Shown: piece after piece, positions 15,390-25,455 of the stretch
How the letters are laid out: every line of letters begins with the position of its first letter
Position numbering within the stretch: position 1 is the first letter of the stretch
NCBI GenBank assembly: GCA_964624065.1
Contig: CAZUWF010000008.1
Location: 1 to 64,000, forward strand
Length of the DNA: 64,000 bases
Origin: UBA7960 sp964624065
GTDB lineage: Bacteria; Bacteroidota; Bacteroidia; Bacteroidales; UBA7960
Reading direction: 5' to 3'
Program-made: the position numbers and the translations under genes
Notes under the pieces: model-generated
What the model was told of the DNA's origin: nothing
What the model saw: only the letters and a program-made list of their open reading frames with translations
Databases searched by the model: none

Positions 15390-17084
15390 ATGGAAACATT
15401 CCAAGTAAAAACATTGCGCGAAATGCTATTCGCCAGCAGCCTAAAATTTGACAACAAGGCAGCATTATCCTTTGTGGATCAAGAGCCGCTATCATACTCC
15501 CAAGTAGGACAACTAGCCCAAAGCATAATGGTTTTTCTTGCCGAAAAAGGGGTTAAGAAGGGCGATAGGATTGCACTTTTGGGGCAAAATATGCCTCACT
15601 GGGGAGTTTCTTACCTTGCCATTACTGCAATGGGTGCTGTTGTGGTTCCAATCCTGGTTGACTTCAACGAAAGGGAGCTGAACATCATTTTACGCCACAG
15701 CCACGCCAAGGGATTAATCGTAAGCGAGAGGCTTACGGCAAAAATAACCCAGGAGCTTCCGCAAAACATTGAATTCGGTTTACTGCTCGACATTTTGGCG
15801 CCCTTCGACATTAAGGAATTCAAGGAAACCAGAAAACTGGAAGCGGGTGAGCCTCTAAATGTACGCACGCAATACGCCCCAGATGCAGAAATTGATGAAG
15901 ACCATCTCGCTGCAATCCTTTACACCTCGGGCACCACGGGCAAGCCCAAGGGGGTGATGCTGAGCCACAAAAATCTCATTTCTAATGCAATAAACACACT
16001 TGGCATACAAAAGGTAGATCAAACCGATTGTCTTTTGTCAATTCTCCCCCTTGCGCATACCTACGAGTGCACCATAGGGTTTTTGATTCCATTCATTGGC
16101 GGAGCAACCATTTACTACCTCGACAAACCCCCAACTGCATCGGTTTTGCTGCCTGCAATGAAAAAGGTTAAGCCAACAATGATGCTCACCGTTCCGCTTA
16201 TTATGGAAAAGATTTTCAACATTCAGGTTAAACCAAAGCTTGCCGAAAAAAAGGTCATAAAGATGTTGATGAAGGTGGGTTTCATGCGAAAGCTCTTCCA
16301 CAAGATTGCCGGAAAGAAGATTTACAACGCCTTTGGCGGCAAGTTGCACTTCTTCGGGGTTGGCGGCGCCAAGCTTTCATACGATACCGAGCAATTCCTT
16401 CGCGATGCCAGGTTCCCGTATGCTATAGGTTATGGCCTTACCGAAACTTCGCCACTGCTGGCAGGTTGCGGGCCATCACTCACCAAGTTCAGGAGTACGG
16501 GATTTTCCATTCCGGGACAGGAAATCAAGATTATTGATGTTGACTCCAAAACCGGAGAGGGTGAGATAGTGGCCAGAGGGCCAAACATAATGTTGGGCTA
16601 TTTCAAGGAGCCAGAGCTTACAGCGCAAGTTTTTACACCCGACGGTTGGTTCAAGACCGGCGACCTGGGTCACATTGACAAGGATGGATACCTTTACATT
16701 AAAGGCCGTGTGAAGAACATAATTTTGGGGCCCTCGGGCGAAAACATTTACCCGGAAGATATAGAATCGGTGATAAACAGCGAGGAGTTTGTTCTCGAAT
16801 CGCTGGTTTACGAATTCAAGGGACAATTGATCGCCAAGGTACACCTCAACTACGACGAGCTGGCAAAAAGATTCGCCGAACTAAAGGAATCTGCTGCTGA
16901 CTACAAGGAAAGTATGGGCAATGTGGTCTCCCAAAGGTTAGCCGAGATCAAAGAAAAGGTCAATTCAACAATAAACCGCATTTCGCGCCTGAGTGCCATT
17001 GAAGAACAACCCGAACCGTTCGAAAAAACCCCCACGCAGAAAATCAAGAGGTTTCTTTATTCGAAACAAGAGCAAAAGAAATAA
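15390..17084 (+). CDS. AMP-dependent long-chain acyl-CoA synthetase
   Basis: 564 residues of the ANL superfamily. The P-loop reads YTSGTTGKPKGVMLSHKN, the A5 motif GYGLTETSP, the A8 motif GWFKTGDLGHIDKDGYLYI with GRVKNIILGPSGENIYPEDIE, and the C-terminus ends TPTQKIKRFLY with the catalytic Lys. It activates fatty acids as acyl-AMP and then acyl-CoA, for lipid synthesis or degradation. The GPSGENIYPEDIE form is seen in FadD15-like long-chain enzymes. There is an insert near residue 510-540 rich in Glu and Lys. It follows the amylase by 48 bases on the same strand with no visible terminator. Confidence 0.88.
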   Translation: METFQVKTLREMLFASSLKFDNKAALSFVDQEPLSYSQVGQLAQSIMVFLAEKGVKKGDRIALLGQNMPHWGVSYLAITAMGAVVVPILVDFNERELNIILRHSHAKGLIVSERLTAKITQELPQNIEFGLLLDILAPFDIKEFKETRKLEAGEPLNVRTQYAPDAEIDEDHLAAILYTSGTTGKPKGVMLSHKNLISNAINTLGIQKVDQTDCLLSILPLAHTYECTIGFLIPFIGGATIYYLDKPPTASVLLPAMKKVKPTMMLTVPLIMEKIFNIQVKPKLAEKKVIKMLMKVGFMRKLFHKIAGKKIYNAFGGKLHFFGVGGAKLSYDTEQFLRDARFPYAIGYGLTETSPLLAGCGPSLTKFRSTGFSIPGQEIKIIDVDSKTGEGEIVARGPNIMLGYFKEPELTAQVFTPDGWFKTGDLGHIDKDGYLYIKGRVKNIILGPSGENIYPEDIESVINSEEFVLESLVYEFKGQLIAKVHLNYDELAKRFAELKESAADYKESMGNVVSQRLAEIKEKVNSTINRISRLSAIEEQPEPFEKTPTQKIKRFLYSKQEQKK

Positions 17085-17233
17085 GTTGGAAGTTTTAGAA
17101 TATGCGCGATGCTTTTAGACCTTGGCGAAATTGATTGGAGGAGGGATGTAGGATTTCTTATTTCTAATTTTTGACCTTAGTTTTTTGCCCTTAAGTTTGG
17201 TTTTCGAATCTCATTGCTCGCAATTCCCAATTT

Positions 17234-18454
17234 TTAATTATTCTTAGGAAGCATCGAGATGTTTCGCGAAGGGATAAGTGAGGCAAGCACACCAATAACC
17301 ACGACGGTAATGGTTACGAAAACGAAATCTGTGGCCACCATCTTAACCGGATAAGAATCAACTATGAAAGAGCCTTTGGTTTGAATTGAAACGAAGCCAA
17401 ACTCGATTTGCAGCCAACACACCAATGCGCCCAGCACCAGACCGATCAACGCCCCTCCCATACTTATCATCAATCCTTCGAAGAGAAAAACCCTCTTGAT
17501 GGTTTGAATGGAAGCACCCAACTTGTGTAGTATTCCAATATCGCGAGCCTTCTCGATAACCAGCATGGTGAGAGAACCAATAAGGTTAAACGATACTATG
17601 ATCAAAGCCAAGGTGAGGATCAGGAAAATGGCCCATTTTTCCGACTGCATTACTTTGTAGAAGAACTCTTGCTGCTGCATACGGTTTCTAACTTCGAAGT
17701 TGGCACCCACCAATTCCTGAACTCTTTGCCGTATCCTCTTGTTGTTGGCGTTTGGCTCAAGTCCAACAAACAAGTAGCTTACCTCTTCACCGTATTCCAA
17801 AAGTTCACGAGCCAACCTTAAAGGCACCATAACATATTCCGCATCAACCTCTGTATTAACGCTGAAAACTCCACGGATCCTATTGGAGCTGGCGTTTGTT
17901 GCACTCGCAATGTGCAGTGTGGAGGTGCTTCCACGCCTTGGCACGTAAAGACTTAACTCGTTAATGATGTCATCAATGCTGGCACCCAGTAACAATTCAA
18001 CTCCATGCCCTATAACCAAATAGTCGAACTCGTCCTCGGAAAGGGTGAAGCTGCCTGCAACCATGGTAGTGTCAAGGCGAGTAATTTTTACAAAATTGTC
18101 GTCAACACCTCGCATTGTAACCAATTGGTGACGGTCGCGGTACTTCAACACTGCCTTTTCTTGCAAGATGCGGCTCACCTGTGCAACCCCCTCAATGTCT
18201 TTTATCTTCTGAATTGAAGAGTCATCGTAAACGAAAACCTTACCCTCAACCGGCCTTATCTCCAAATCCGGATTGTAGGCATCAAACTGCCTGTAAACCA
18301 ATTCTTGGAAGCCATTTGTAACCGAAAGTATTATGACCAGCGCCATTGTACAAACCGCAACACCCACCACCGAAACTATCGTGATGACGTTGATGGCATT
18401 GTGCGATTTCTTGGCAAACAAGTACCGACGGGCTATGAATAGTGGAAGGTTCAA
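17234..18454 (-). CDS. LolC/LolE-type ABC transporter permease (FtsX/MacB family)
   Basis: 406 residues with the MacB-FtsX layout: transmembrane helix 1 at about 24-48 (ITIVSVVGVAVCTMALVIIL), a ~220-residue periplasmic domain, then three helices at about 275-300 (LILTLALIIVSFNLIGSLTM), 320-350 and 375-400. N-terminal MNLPLFIARRYLFAKKSHNA is typical of lipoprotein-releasing permeases. It would work with an ATPase encoded elsewhere to extract lipoproteins from the inner membrane. It lies downstream of rbfA and a methyltransferase on the same strand, an arrangement I recall for Bacteroidota permeases of this group. Confidence 0.88.
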   Translation of the reverse strand: MNLPLFIARRYLFAKKSHNAINVITIVSVVGVAVCTMALVIILSVTNGFQELVYRQFDAYNPDLEIRPVEGKVFVYDDSSIQKIKDIEGVAQVSRILQEKAVLKYRDRHQLVTMRGVDDNFVKITRLDTTMVAGSFTLSEDEFDYLVIGHGVELLLGASIDDIINELSLYVPRRGSTSTLHIASATNASSNRIRGVFSVNTEVDAEYVMVPLRLARELLEYGEEVSYLFVGLEPNANNKRIRQRVQELVGANFEVRNRMQQQEFFYKVMQSEKWAIFLILTLALIIVSFNLIGSLTMLVIEKARDIGILHKLGASIQTIKRVFLFEGLMISMGGALIGLVLGALVCWLQIEFGFVSIQTKGSFIVDSYPVKMVATDFVFVTITVVVIGVLASLIPSRNISMLPKNN

Positions 18455-18677
18455 TTGGGGGAATTAAGTTTACAAATTGAAAGGTTGATGGATTTGTTTT
18501 ACTTTGATATACTGTTGACTATTTAATATTCTCTCAGTGATTTTCGCCAAATTGCATAAACGCCGATTATTGCAAATTTTCGCCTACCACTTACCACCTG
18601 CCTGCCAACTACTTATTTCAATTCATGATATTTAATTGTCAAATAACAATTATTAAAATAGCTTAAACTGTTCACCA

Positions 18678-19523
18678 TTAACCACTCACCTGAGGCTGCT
18701 TGCCGCTTACCGTCTTTTGCGCCTTCACCAGCAAACCCGTCCCTTTGGCGTGGGTTATCACCGTGTCGAGCCAGTTTAGCACCAATGCGGGCGGCATTGC
18801 CACCAAGTAGTAAAACGGTAAAACCAGCAAAAAGATTTTGGAAACAGCGATTAGTTTTAGCGGAAACTTCATCGTTAGCTTCCACGAGATCTTTCCGGGC
18901 CAGCCGTATGTGTACCTCGTTTCTACTCGATCGAAACCCACCCTTGTCAGCTTTTGTTCAATTTCGCCCCTGCCGTAACCATTGCGCACGTGCTCTTCGA
19001 TAAATGAATGGTCGGAATGGTGTTGGGCATCGCTGCCGCCCTTGTCTGACGGGGTGCTAACAAGCAAAATCGCGCCGGGCTTCATTGCTTCGAAAAAGTT
19101 GGCAAACACCTGCTCATCAGCCTCCACGTGCTCCATAACGTCAACCGAAAGCACCAAGTCGAATTTTTCAACCTCCGTTAGTTGCTCCAAGTAACCCTTC
19201 TCAAACCTAACGTTTTTTAGCTTAGTCTTGGAAAAAAACTCATTGCAGGCCTTAACTTCTTCTTCCTTCACATCAATTCCGAGCACGCTCCAGGTTGGAT
19301 TCTTACGAGCTATGTAATACACGTACTGCCCGAAACCGCTTCCGGCGTCCAGCACCGCTACCTGCCCCATACCCTTTTTTCCTTCGAAAAATCGCCTCAG
19401 CTCCCTGTGAACGTGCCAAGCGCGCAACAACAAAAGGTCGAGCAGCCGGAAAAACAGCTTGTGGGTTAAGGTAAAGCGATTGAAAAAATTACCCAAAATT
19501 CTCTTAATGGGATCGTATTGCAT
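18678..19523 (-). CDS. class I SAM-dependent methyltransferase
   Basis: 281 residues with a Rossmann methyltransferase core: motif I VAVLDAGSGFGQYVYYIARK near 53-72, an acidic strand end at SVLGIDVKEEEV, motif DLVLSVDVMEHVEADEQV, and a post-core PGAILLVSTPSDKGG. The C-terminal third has hydrophobic stretches (IFLLVLPFYYLVAMPPALVL) suggesting membrane association. The substrate is unknown. It starts 9 bases after rbfA stops. The last residues (TVSGKQPQVSG) are encoded by degenerate GGTAAGCGGCAAGCAG-type repeats that continue into the spacer, so the natural C-terminus may have been extended by repeat growth. Confidence 0.85.
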   Translation of the reverse strand: MQYDPIKRILGNFFNRFTLTHKLFFRLLDLLLLRAWHVHRELRRFFEGKKGMGQVAVLDAGSGFGQYVYYIARKNPTWSVLGIDVKEEEVKACNEFFSKTKLKNVRFEKGYLEQLTEVEKFDLVLSVDVMEHVEADEQVFANFFEAMKPGAILLVSTPSDKGGSDAQHHSDHSFIEEHVRNGYGRGEIEQKLTRVGFDRVETRYTYGWPGKISWKLTMKFPLKLIAVSKIFLLVLPFYYLVAMPPALVLNWLDTVITHAKGTGLLVKAQKTVSGKQPQVSG

Positions 19524-19532
19524 TGCGGCGGG

Positions 19533-19868
19533 CTATTCTTTGAGCAACCTTTCAATGTTCTCGATGTAATCGAGGCTGTCGTCAATGAAAAAACGCAGCT
19601 CGGGCACCACGCGCAGTTGGTTCTTGACGCGATTTCCCAAGATCCGCCTTATGTCCTTGGTATGAATATGAACCAATTTCATAACCTCCTCGGCATCCTT
19701 GCCAAAAATGCTCAGGTAGGCCTTGGCAATGCTCAAATCGGAGGTTACGTAAACCTTGGTAACGGTAACCATGGCCCCAGGAAACCAATTCCGGCCCTCG
19801 ATCTGAATTGTTTCGCCCAAGTCCTTTTGCACCAACCGGGCAATTCTTTTTTGTCTGTTACTTTCCAT
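19533..19868 (-). CDS. rbfA: ribosome-binding factor A
   Basis: 111 residues, starting MESNRQKRIARLVQKDL, with the KH-like fold of RbfA, which binds the 30S subunit and aids 16S rRNA maturation. Recognisable segments are VTVTKVYVTSDLSIAKAYLS, RRILGNRVKNQLRVVPELRF and a C-terminal IDDSLDYIENIERLL. The longest frame begins at 19970, but a TATCTTTG promoter box at 19874-19881 lies inside it; the ATG at 19866-19868 is then at or next to the transcript start, implying a leaderless or nearly leaderless message. First gene of the rbfA-methyltransferase-permease run. Confidence 0.9.
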   Translation of the reverse strand: MESNRQKRIARLVQKDLGETIQIEGRNWFPGAMVTVTKVYVTSDLSIAKAYLSIFGKDAEEVMKLVHIHTKDIRRILGNRVKNQLRVVPELRFFIDDSLDYIENIERLLKE

Positions 19869-19873
19869 ATCTG

Positions 19874-19881
19874 CAAAGATA
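19874..19881 (-). promoter_or_regulatory. -7 box for rbfA
   Basis: TATCTTTG on the minus strand ends 5 bases before the ATG. No clear -33 TTTG is visible. Confidence 0.5.
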
Positions 19882-21176
19882 CGGATATTTTTGATGGAGA
19901 ATAATTCGTCCATCATAATCAAGTTTGAAGGCAGTAAACCGTAAAACCGCATGTAGCCAGCAAGGCTCATTAAGGTTGGTTGGAAGAAAATTTCGAAAAA
20001 ATCGAAAATTAGGAATCCCTTCCCGCCAAATAAAACTCGGCATCCGACAACCGAGTTACCCGCAGGTTTTTATCGAAATGTCGCTAAAAATGAAAAATTT
20101 GCCGTTTTTTGGAGCAGCTAATTTCGCACCAAAAACAAAGATGACCACCACAAAGTGTCCTTTACTTTCTACCATCCAAACTGCAAATGTTGCAGCTCCA
20201 ATCATACCTACATTAAGCTGTGGCCATTGAAAGAAACCTCAGGTGGAGGTAAAAGGATTTCATTGATTTAGCACATTTCTCAAAATGCCATTTGGCAAAT
20301 CGAATTCGAAACGCCGAAGCTATTGAAATGGCAAGGAGTTTATGCTAGGCTGGAATTCAATCCCGGAAAGGGTTCCAAATTTTGGTTCTTGCACCCCAAT
20401 CATCAAAACCTCGAAGTTATGGGAGGGTTGGCGCATTTAACAAGTTTATGGCATTTTGAGTGGATTTTTCGCAAATAAAAGCCATATTCGGTTTTTGAAA
20501 TTAAAGAATTTTGGCCAAAAGCAAAATTGAGCTGTTGAACCCAAGCTAACCGAATTGCTTTGGAACCATAAAAACCCGTAAGGCCAAACATAACTGCGTG
20601 AAGTAAATACGAGAATGGGAAAAAATATTCTTATACAAGTCGTTGTGGCAAGTTAGGCTTGAAAATATGCAACATCAGGCATCGGCTTGCTTTAAATACC
20701 ATTTGCAATCCTTAATAACCCCTGGTCAAAAACTGAAAAGGAAGGGTTGAATTCAGGAAAATGAAGGTTGCTTGACTGCACCATACCTCAAGGCTTTGAC
20801 AAAACCCTAGCTTGTACGAAGAAAAGCAGGAAATACCGTTTTCATCACCTCCAAGGACAAGGAACCAAAATGATTGGGTAAAAAAGAATTGCGCAAATTT
20901 TAAATGAGAGAAACCATTGATGCCTCCAGAAGAATCCATTCCATAACCAAGAAATCGAGAATTCCTTTTATCTTTCCGCACCTATCAATTTCCAAAGATC
21001 ATTTTCCATGTATCCAAATCCCGCTTCCAAGATAGAAAATTTGCATTCTCTGGCCGCCCTAGGCCTCAATACTTTCGCAAATTGGCCGCTTCAGCGCCCA
21101 AATATGGTTGGCCAATATGGTTAATTTATTGTAATTTTGGGCCGCAATTTCGCACTAATACAATTCTTTTTACATA
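19882..21176. other. long intergenic region, no supported gene
   Basis: About 1.3 kb between rbfA and mutA. In one plus frame two open stretches, 20122-20268 and 20272-20475, are separated by a single TAG; the first reads HHKVSFTFYHPNCKCCSS, the second KWQGVYARLEFNPGKG. I cannot name a family, and there is no start codon, so this may be a decayed gene or chance. The other frames hold nothing convincing. The last 50 bases carry the mutA promoter. I saw no cobalamin riboswitch motif. Confidence 0.45.
21132..21139 (+). promoter_or_regulatory. -7 box for mutA-mutB
   Basis: TAATTTTG, with a GTTG at 21107-21110 at 21-base spacing resembling the -33 TTTG. Predicted start near 21146, a 31-base leader. 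Confidence 0.5.
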
Positions 21177-23015
21177 ATGGAAAAAGATCCTAAACTTTTC
21201 GGAGAATTTCCTCCAATTTCGACCGCAGATTGGGAGTCAAAGATCAACGAAGACCTAAAGGGAGCCGATTACAGCAAGCTGATTTGGAAAACCATAGAGG
21301 GGCTGCATTTAAAGCCTTACTACCGGGCCGAAGACCTTAAAGCCTTGCCGTTTATTTCATCCCTTCCGGGCGAGTTTCCCTTTGTTAGGGGTGCAAGTGC
21401 TGCTGACAACAACTGGCTGATTCGCCAAGACATAAGCAAAAGAAATGCCGCACTTGCCAATGCTACTGCCGTTTCTGCCCTCGGCAAGGGAGTCGAGTCG
21501 GTGGGATTCAACGCCAGCGAGGTAGAGACAAACCACCATGTGGCAACATTGCTAGAGGGAATTGATGCCGCAATAACACCTGTTCATTTCTTCAGCAGCA
21601 AGAACTACGTTTCTCTGTTCGAAATCCTTAAAGGGTTATTGACATCCGATGCAAAAGGCTCTCTAAACTTCGACCCGTTTGGCTACCTCGTGCTTTACGG
21701 TAAGTTTTACCTAGGCTTGGAGCAAAACCTTGAGGAAGCCATTTCCTTGATAGAAATGGCTGAAAACAAACTACAACAGTTCAAGGTGATCGCCGTAAAT
21801 GGCCAGCACTACCATAACGCGGGTGCAAGCCTTGTCCAGGAGCTTGCATTTGCACTAGCTCAAGGCAACGACTATATTTACCTTCTTTCTCAAAAAGGAT
21901 TTGAAGTTGACCGGATTGCGCCCAAGATGCAGTTTAACTTCGGGGTTGGCTCCAATTACTTTATGGAAATAGCCCGCCTGAGGGCGGCTAGGCTTCTGTG
22001 GGCAAAAATCGTAGAGCAGTACAAGCCAAAGGTTGCCACTTCGTCAGTAATGGCTATCAACGCAAAAACCTCGTCGTGGAACAAATCCATTTACGATCCC
22101 TATACCAATATTTTGAGGAGTGCCACAGAGGTTATGTCTGCCTCGATAGGTGGTGCCAATAGCATTGTTGTCAATCCTTTTGACAGCACCTACAAGAAGC
22201 CCGATGATTTTTCGGAACGCATAGCCCGCAACCAGCAAATTATCCTGAAGCTAGAGTCTTACTTCGACAAGGTTGTTGACCCCTCTGCAGGTTCGTATTA
22301 TATCGAAAACCTAACCAAGTCAATTGCTGATGAAGCTTGGGGGCTTTTCTTGGAAGTAGAAGAAAGGGGCGGTTTTGTTGAAGCGGTAAAGAGCGGTTTC
22401 ATTAAGTATGAAGTTGAAAAGACGTGCCAGAAGCGCGATATGGACATTGCACTGCGCCGTCAGGTGTTTGTGGGGGTTAACCAATACCCAAACCTAGAAG
22501 AAAGGATGCTCGACAAGATGGAGCCGGTGGCAAAGCTTAACGCCCTGGCTGGATTGAGGTCCTACCGTGGACCACAAGCGCTGGAAGCTTTGAGGTTGGC
22601 TGTAGAAAACCACGAAAAAAAGGGTTTCGAAATCCCAGAGGTTTTCTTGTTTACTTACGGAAACCTCGCGATGCGTAAAGCCCGCGCCGGATTCACAACC
22701 AATTTCTTCGGCGTGGCTGGATATAAGCTTATTGACAACCCAGGCTTTGCCTCAATAGATGATGGCGTTAAAGCGGCCATTGACAGCAAGGCGTCAATTG
22801 TAGTGCTTTGCAGCAGCGACGAGGAGTACGCAGAAATGGCCCCGGCCGCCACCGCTATAAAAAAGAAAATGCCAAACACAAAAGTGGTTGTGGCCGGTAA
22901 TCCTAAAGAAATTGTTGAGCAGCTTAACGCTGCAGGTGTTGACGGTTACGTTCACTTGCGCACCAACCTCTTGGAGTCGCTTGCAGATTTTAACGAAGCT
23001 TTGGGAATTGCATAG
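21177..23015 (+). CDS. mutA: methylmalonyl-CoA mutase, small (beta) subunit
   Basis: 612 residues. It is the non-catalytic partner in the heterodimer that interconverts succinyl-CoA and (R)-methylmalonyl-CoA, used in propionate production or breakdown. Family segments include DWESKINEDLKGADYSKLIW at the N-terminus, MQFNFGVGSNYFMEIARLRA, TNILRSATEVMSASIGGANS and DPSAGSYYIENLTKSIADEA. The C-terminal cobalamin-like domain is present (TNFFGVAGYKLIDNPGF) but lacks the DxHxxG B12 ligand motif, as expected of this subunit. The next gene, mutB, follows after 24 bases. Confidence 0.95.
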   Translation: MEKDPKLFGEFPPISTADWESKINEDLKGADYSKLIWKTIEGLHLKPYYRAEDLKALPFISSLPGEFPFVRGASAADNNWLIRQDISKRNAALANATAVSALGKGVESVGFNASEVETNHHVATLLEGIDAAITPVHFFSSKNYVSLFEILKGLLTSDAKGSLNFDPFGYLVLYGKFYLGLEQNLEEAISLIEMAENKLQQFKVIAVNGQHYHNAGASLVQELAFALAQGNDYIYLLSQKGFEVDRIAPKMQFNFGVGSNYFMEIARLRAARLLWAKIVEQYKPKVATSSVMAINAKTSSWNKSIYDPYTNILRSATEVMSASIGGANSIVVNPFDSTYKKPDDFSERIARNQQIILKLESYFDKVVDPSAGSYYIENLTKSIADEAWGLFLEVEERGGFVEAVKSGFIKYEVEKTCQKRDMDIALRRQVFVGVNQYPNLEERMLDKMEPVAKLNALAGLRSYRGPQALEALRLAVENHEKKGFEIPEVFLFTYGNLAMRKARAGFTTNFFGVAGYKLIDNPGFASIDDGVKAAIDSKASIVVLCSSDEEYAEMAPAATAIKKKMPNTKVVVAGNPKEIVEQLNAAGVDGYVHLRTNLLESLADFNEALGIA

Positions 23016-23039
23016 TTTTGTAAGAAAAGTAGATTAAAT

Positions 23040-25181
23040 ATGAGACCGAATTTCAAAAAAATAAACCTGTCAGAGACTAGGGACAACCAGGCAAGTACGA
23101 AACAACATAGCAGTTGCGATGCCTTTTTAACCGCCGAGAAAATTAGGGTTAAGCCCGTCTATACCTCCGATGACCTACTGGGGATGGAGCACCTTGATTA
23201 TGGTGCCGGTATAGCACCTTACCTGAGGGGACCATACAGCACCATGTATGTGATGAAGCCTTGGACCATACGCCAGTATGCGGGTTTTAGCACCGCCGAG
23301 GAGTCCAATGCCTTTTACCGTCGCAACCTGGCAGCGGGGCAAAAGGGCCTTTCAGTGGCTTTTGACCTCGCCACCCACCGAGGCTACGACTCGGACCACG
23401 AGCGCGTGGTGGGCGACGTGGGAAAGGCCGGCGTGGCAATTGACTCGATCCTAGACATGAAGATTTTGTTCGACCAAATTCCGCTGGACAAAATGTCTGT
23501 GTCGATGACCATGAACGGTGCAGTTTTGCCCGTTATGGCCTTCTACATCGTGGCTGCCGAGGAGCAGGGCGTTTCGATGGACAAGCTGAGTGGAACCATC
23601 CAGAACGATATCCTCAAAGAGTTTATGGTTCGCAACACATACATTTACCCGCCCCTGCCATCAATGCGTATCATAGCCGACATTTTCAAGTTCACTTCGA
23701 AGAATATGCCCAAGTTCAACTCCATATCCATTAGCGGCTATCATATGCAAGAAGCAGGCGCCACCTGCGACATAGAGCTGGCATACACCCTTGCCGATGG
23801 GTTGGAGTACTTGCGCACGGGGGTAAATTCTGGTATGGACATTGATGCCTTTGCACCTCGCCTTTCGTTTTTCTGGGCAGTCGGTATGAATCACTTTATG
23901 GAAATTGCCAAGATGAGGGCCGCAAGGTTGCTTTGGGCAAAATTAGTGAACCAATTCAACCCCAGGAACCCCAAATCGCTTGCCCTGCGCACCCACTCAC
24001 AAACATCGGGCTGGAGCCTTACCGAGCAAGATCCTTACAACAATGTTACCCGTACCACCGTGGAGGCTATGGCAGCAGCCCTGGGACACACCCAGTCGTT
24101 GCACACAAACGCCCTGGACGAGGCCATTGCGTTACCAACTGATTTTTCGGCACGCATAGCCCGCAACACCCAGCTTTACATTCAGGAAGAGACCAACATT
24201 TGCAAGGCAATTGACCCTTGGGCAGGCTCGTATTACGTTGAATACCTTACCCACCAGATTGCCCATAGGGCCTGGAGCCACATTCAAGAAATCGAAAGCC
24301 TTGGCGGAATGGCAAAGGCAATAGAAACAGGAATTCCAAAAATGCGCATCGAAGAAGCCGCGGCTCGAAAGCAGGCCCGCATAGATGCCGGCAAAGACGT
24401 AATAGTTGGTGTTAACAAGTACCGTCTCGAAAAAGAAGACCTCATCGAAATTCTTGACGTTGACAACACCGCCGTTCGTGCTTCGCAGATAAAGCGATTG
24501 GAAAAACTACGGGCCGAGCGCAACAAAGAGGATGTTATGCAGGCTCTTGATGCAATAACCAAGGCTTGCGAAACGGGTGAGGGCAACTTGCTGGAACTTG
24601 CTGTTGAGGCTGCCCGAAAGAGGGCATCCCTAGGCGAAATTTCAATGGCCTGCGAAAAGGTGTTTGGTCGGTATCAAGCGGTTATTCGTTCAATTTCAGG
24701 AGTTTATTCGATGGAAATAGAAGACAACGCCAAATTTGGAATGGCACGGGCCATGGCCGATGAGTTTGCCGAGCTGGAAGGACGCCGGCCTCGCATAATG
24801 ATTGCAAAGATGGGTCAAGATGGCCACGACCGCGGAGCCAAGGTTGTGGCAACAGGATATGCCGATATGGGCTTCGACGTGGATATCGGGCCACTGTTTC
24901 AAACGCCCAAGGAGGCCGCCCGCCAAGCAGTGGAGAACGACGTGCACATTGTGGGTGTGTCGAGCCTCGCCGCCGGACACAAAACCCTTGCCCCGCAGAT
25001 AATTAAGGAGCTAAAAGACCTTGGCCGCGACGACATAATGGTTATTGTGGGTGGGGTTATTCCCCCGCAAGATTACCAGTTTTTGTACGATGCCGGCGTT
25101 GTGGGAGTGTTTGGCCCAGGAACTGTCATTGCCGATGCGGCTATGAAAATGCTGCAAATTCTAATAGAGAGCAGGAAGTAG
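23040..25181 (+). CDS. mutB: methylmalonyl-CoA mutase, large (alpha) subunit
   Basis: 713 residues, the catalytic adenosylcobalamin subunit. The substrate barrel carries PYLRGPYSTMYVMKPWTIRQ, SVAFDLATHRGYDSDH and SGYHMQEAGATCDIELAYTL. The C-terminal B12 domain has GQDGHDRGAKVVATGYADMG with the lower-axial His near residue 595, then GVSSLAAGHKTL and VIVGGVIPPQDY. Length and both domains are complete. The N-terminal 35 residues, Lys- and Ser/Thr-rich, are a little longer than in many homologues. Co-transcribed with mutA; no epimerase, carboxylase or MeaB chaperone gene is adjacent. Confidence 0.96.
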   Translation: MRPNFKKINLSETRDNQASTKQHSSCDAFLTAEKIRVKPVYTSDDLLGMEHLDYGAGIAPYLRGPYSTMYVMKPWTIRQYAGFSTAEESNAFYRRNLAAGQKGLSVAFDLATHRGYDSDHERVVGDVGKAGVAIDSILDMKILFDQIPLDKMSVSMTMNGAVLPVMAFYIVAAEEQGVSMDKLSGTIQNDILKEFMVRNTYIYPPLPSMRIIADIFKFTSKNMPKFNSISISGYHMQEAGATCDIELAYTLADGLEYLRTGVNSGMDIDAFAPRLSFFWAVGMNHFMEIAKMRAARLLWAKLVNQFNPRNPKSLALRTHSQTSGWSLTEQDPYNNVTRTTVEAMAAALGHTQSLHTNALDEAIALPTDFSARIARNTQLYIQEETNICKAIDPWAGSYYVEYLTHQIAHRAWSHIQEIESLGGMAKAIETGIPKMRIEEAAARKQARIDAGKDVIVGVNKYRLEKEDLIEILDVDNTAVRASQIKRLEKLRAERNKEDVMQALDAITKACETGEGNLLELAVEAARKRASLGEISMACEKVFGRYQAVIRSISGVYSMEIEDNAKFGMARAMADEFAELEGRRPRIMIAKMGQDGHDRGAKVVATGYADMGFDVDIGPLFQTPKEAARQAVENDVHIVGVSSLAAGHKTLAPQIIKELKDLGRDDIMVIVGGVIPPQDYQFLYDAGVVGVFGPGTVIADAAMKMLQILIESRK

Positions 25182-25201
25182 TTGAATAACTAACAATAAA
25201 G

Positions 25202-25239
25202 ACCTGATGACCCGAATCAAGGGCTACTGGAAATCAGGT
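25202..25239 (+). terminator. possible hairpin after mutB
   Basis: ACCTGAT (25202-25208) and ATCAGGT (25233-25239) are exact reverse complements around a 24-base loop, 21 bases after the mutB stop. No T-run follows, so termination is uncertain. Confidence 0.35.
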
Positions 25240-25455
25240 GGGATTGCGAGTTTCGAACAAAAGCCTTAGCAAAGGTTTCTCTCGAAATGTTTGTGGTAAT
25301 CCTTGGCAAAATCGTAGGGTCGAATTGTCAAAGTTTCCTTTGATAAATCATAGGGTTCTTTTCTTGCTATTGGCTTGTTTGGGTGAACCAAATAAATGAC
25401 TTATCAACCAGTATATTAAATTATCGATCAGGAGATATTATTATTTGTTCATTTG

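Noticed and set aside
19925..20230. 101-codon plus-strand frame across the rbfA start region
   Set aside because: It overlaps the rbfA promoter region, lacks a ribosome site and reads as chance; only the later stretch in a different frame looked worth noting.
19882..21176. Cobalamin riboswitch before mutA-mutB
   Set aside because: Looked for B12-box-like conserved stretches and found none; the leader from the predicted start is only about 30 bases.
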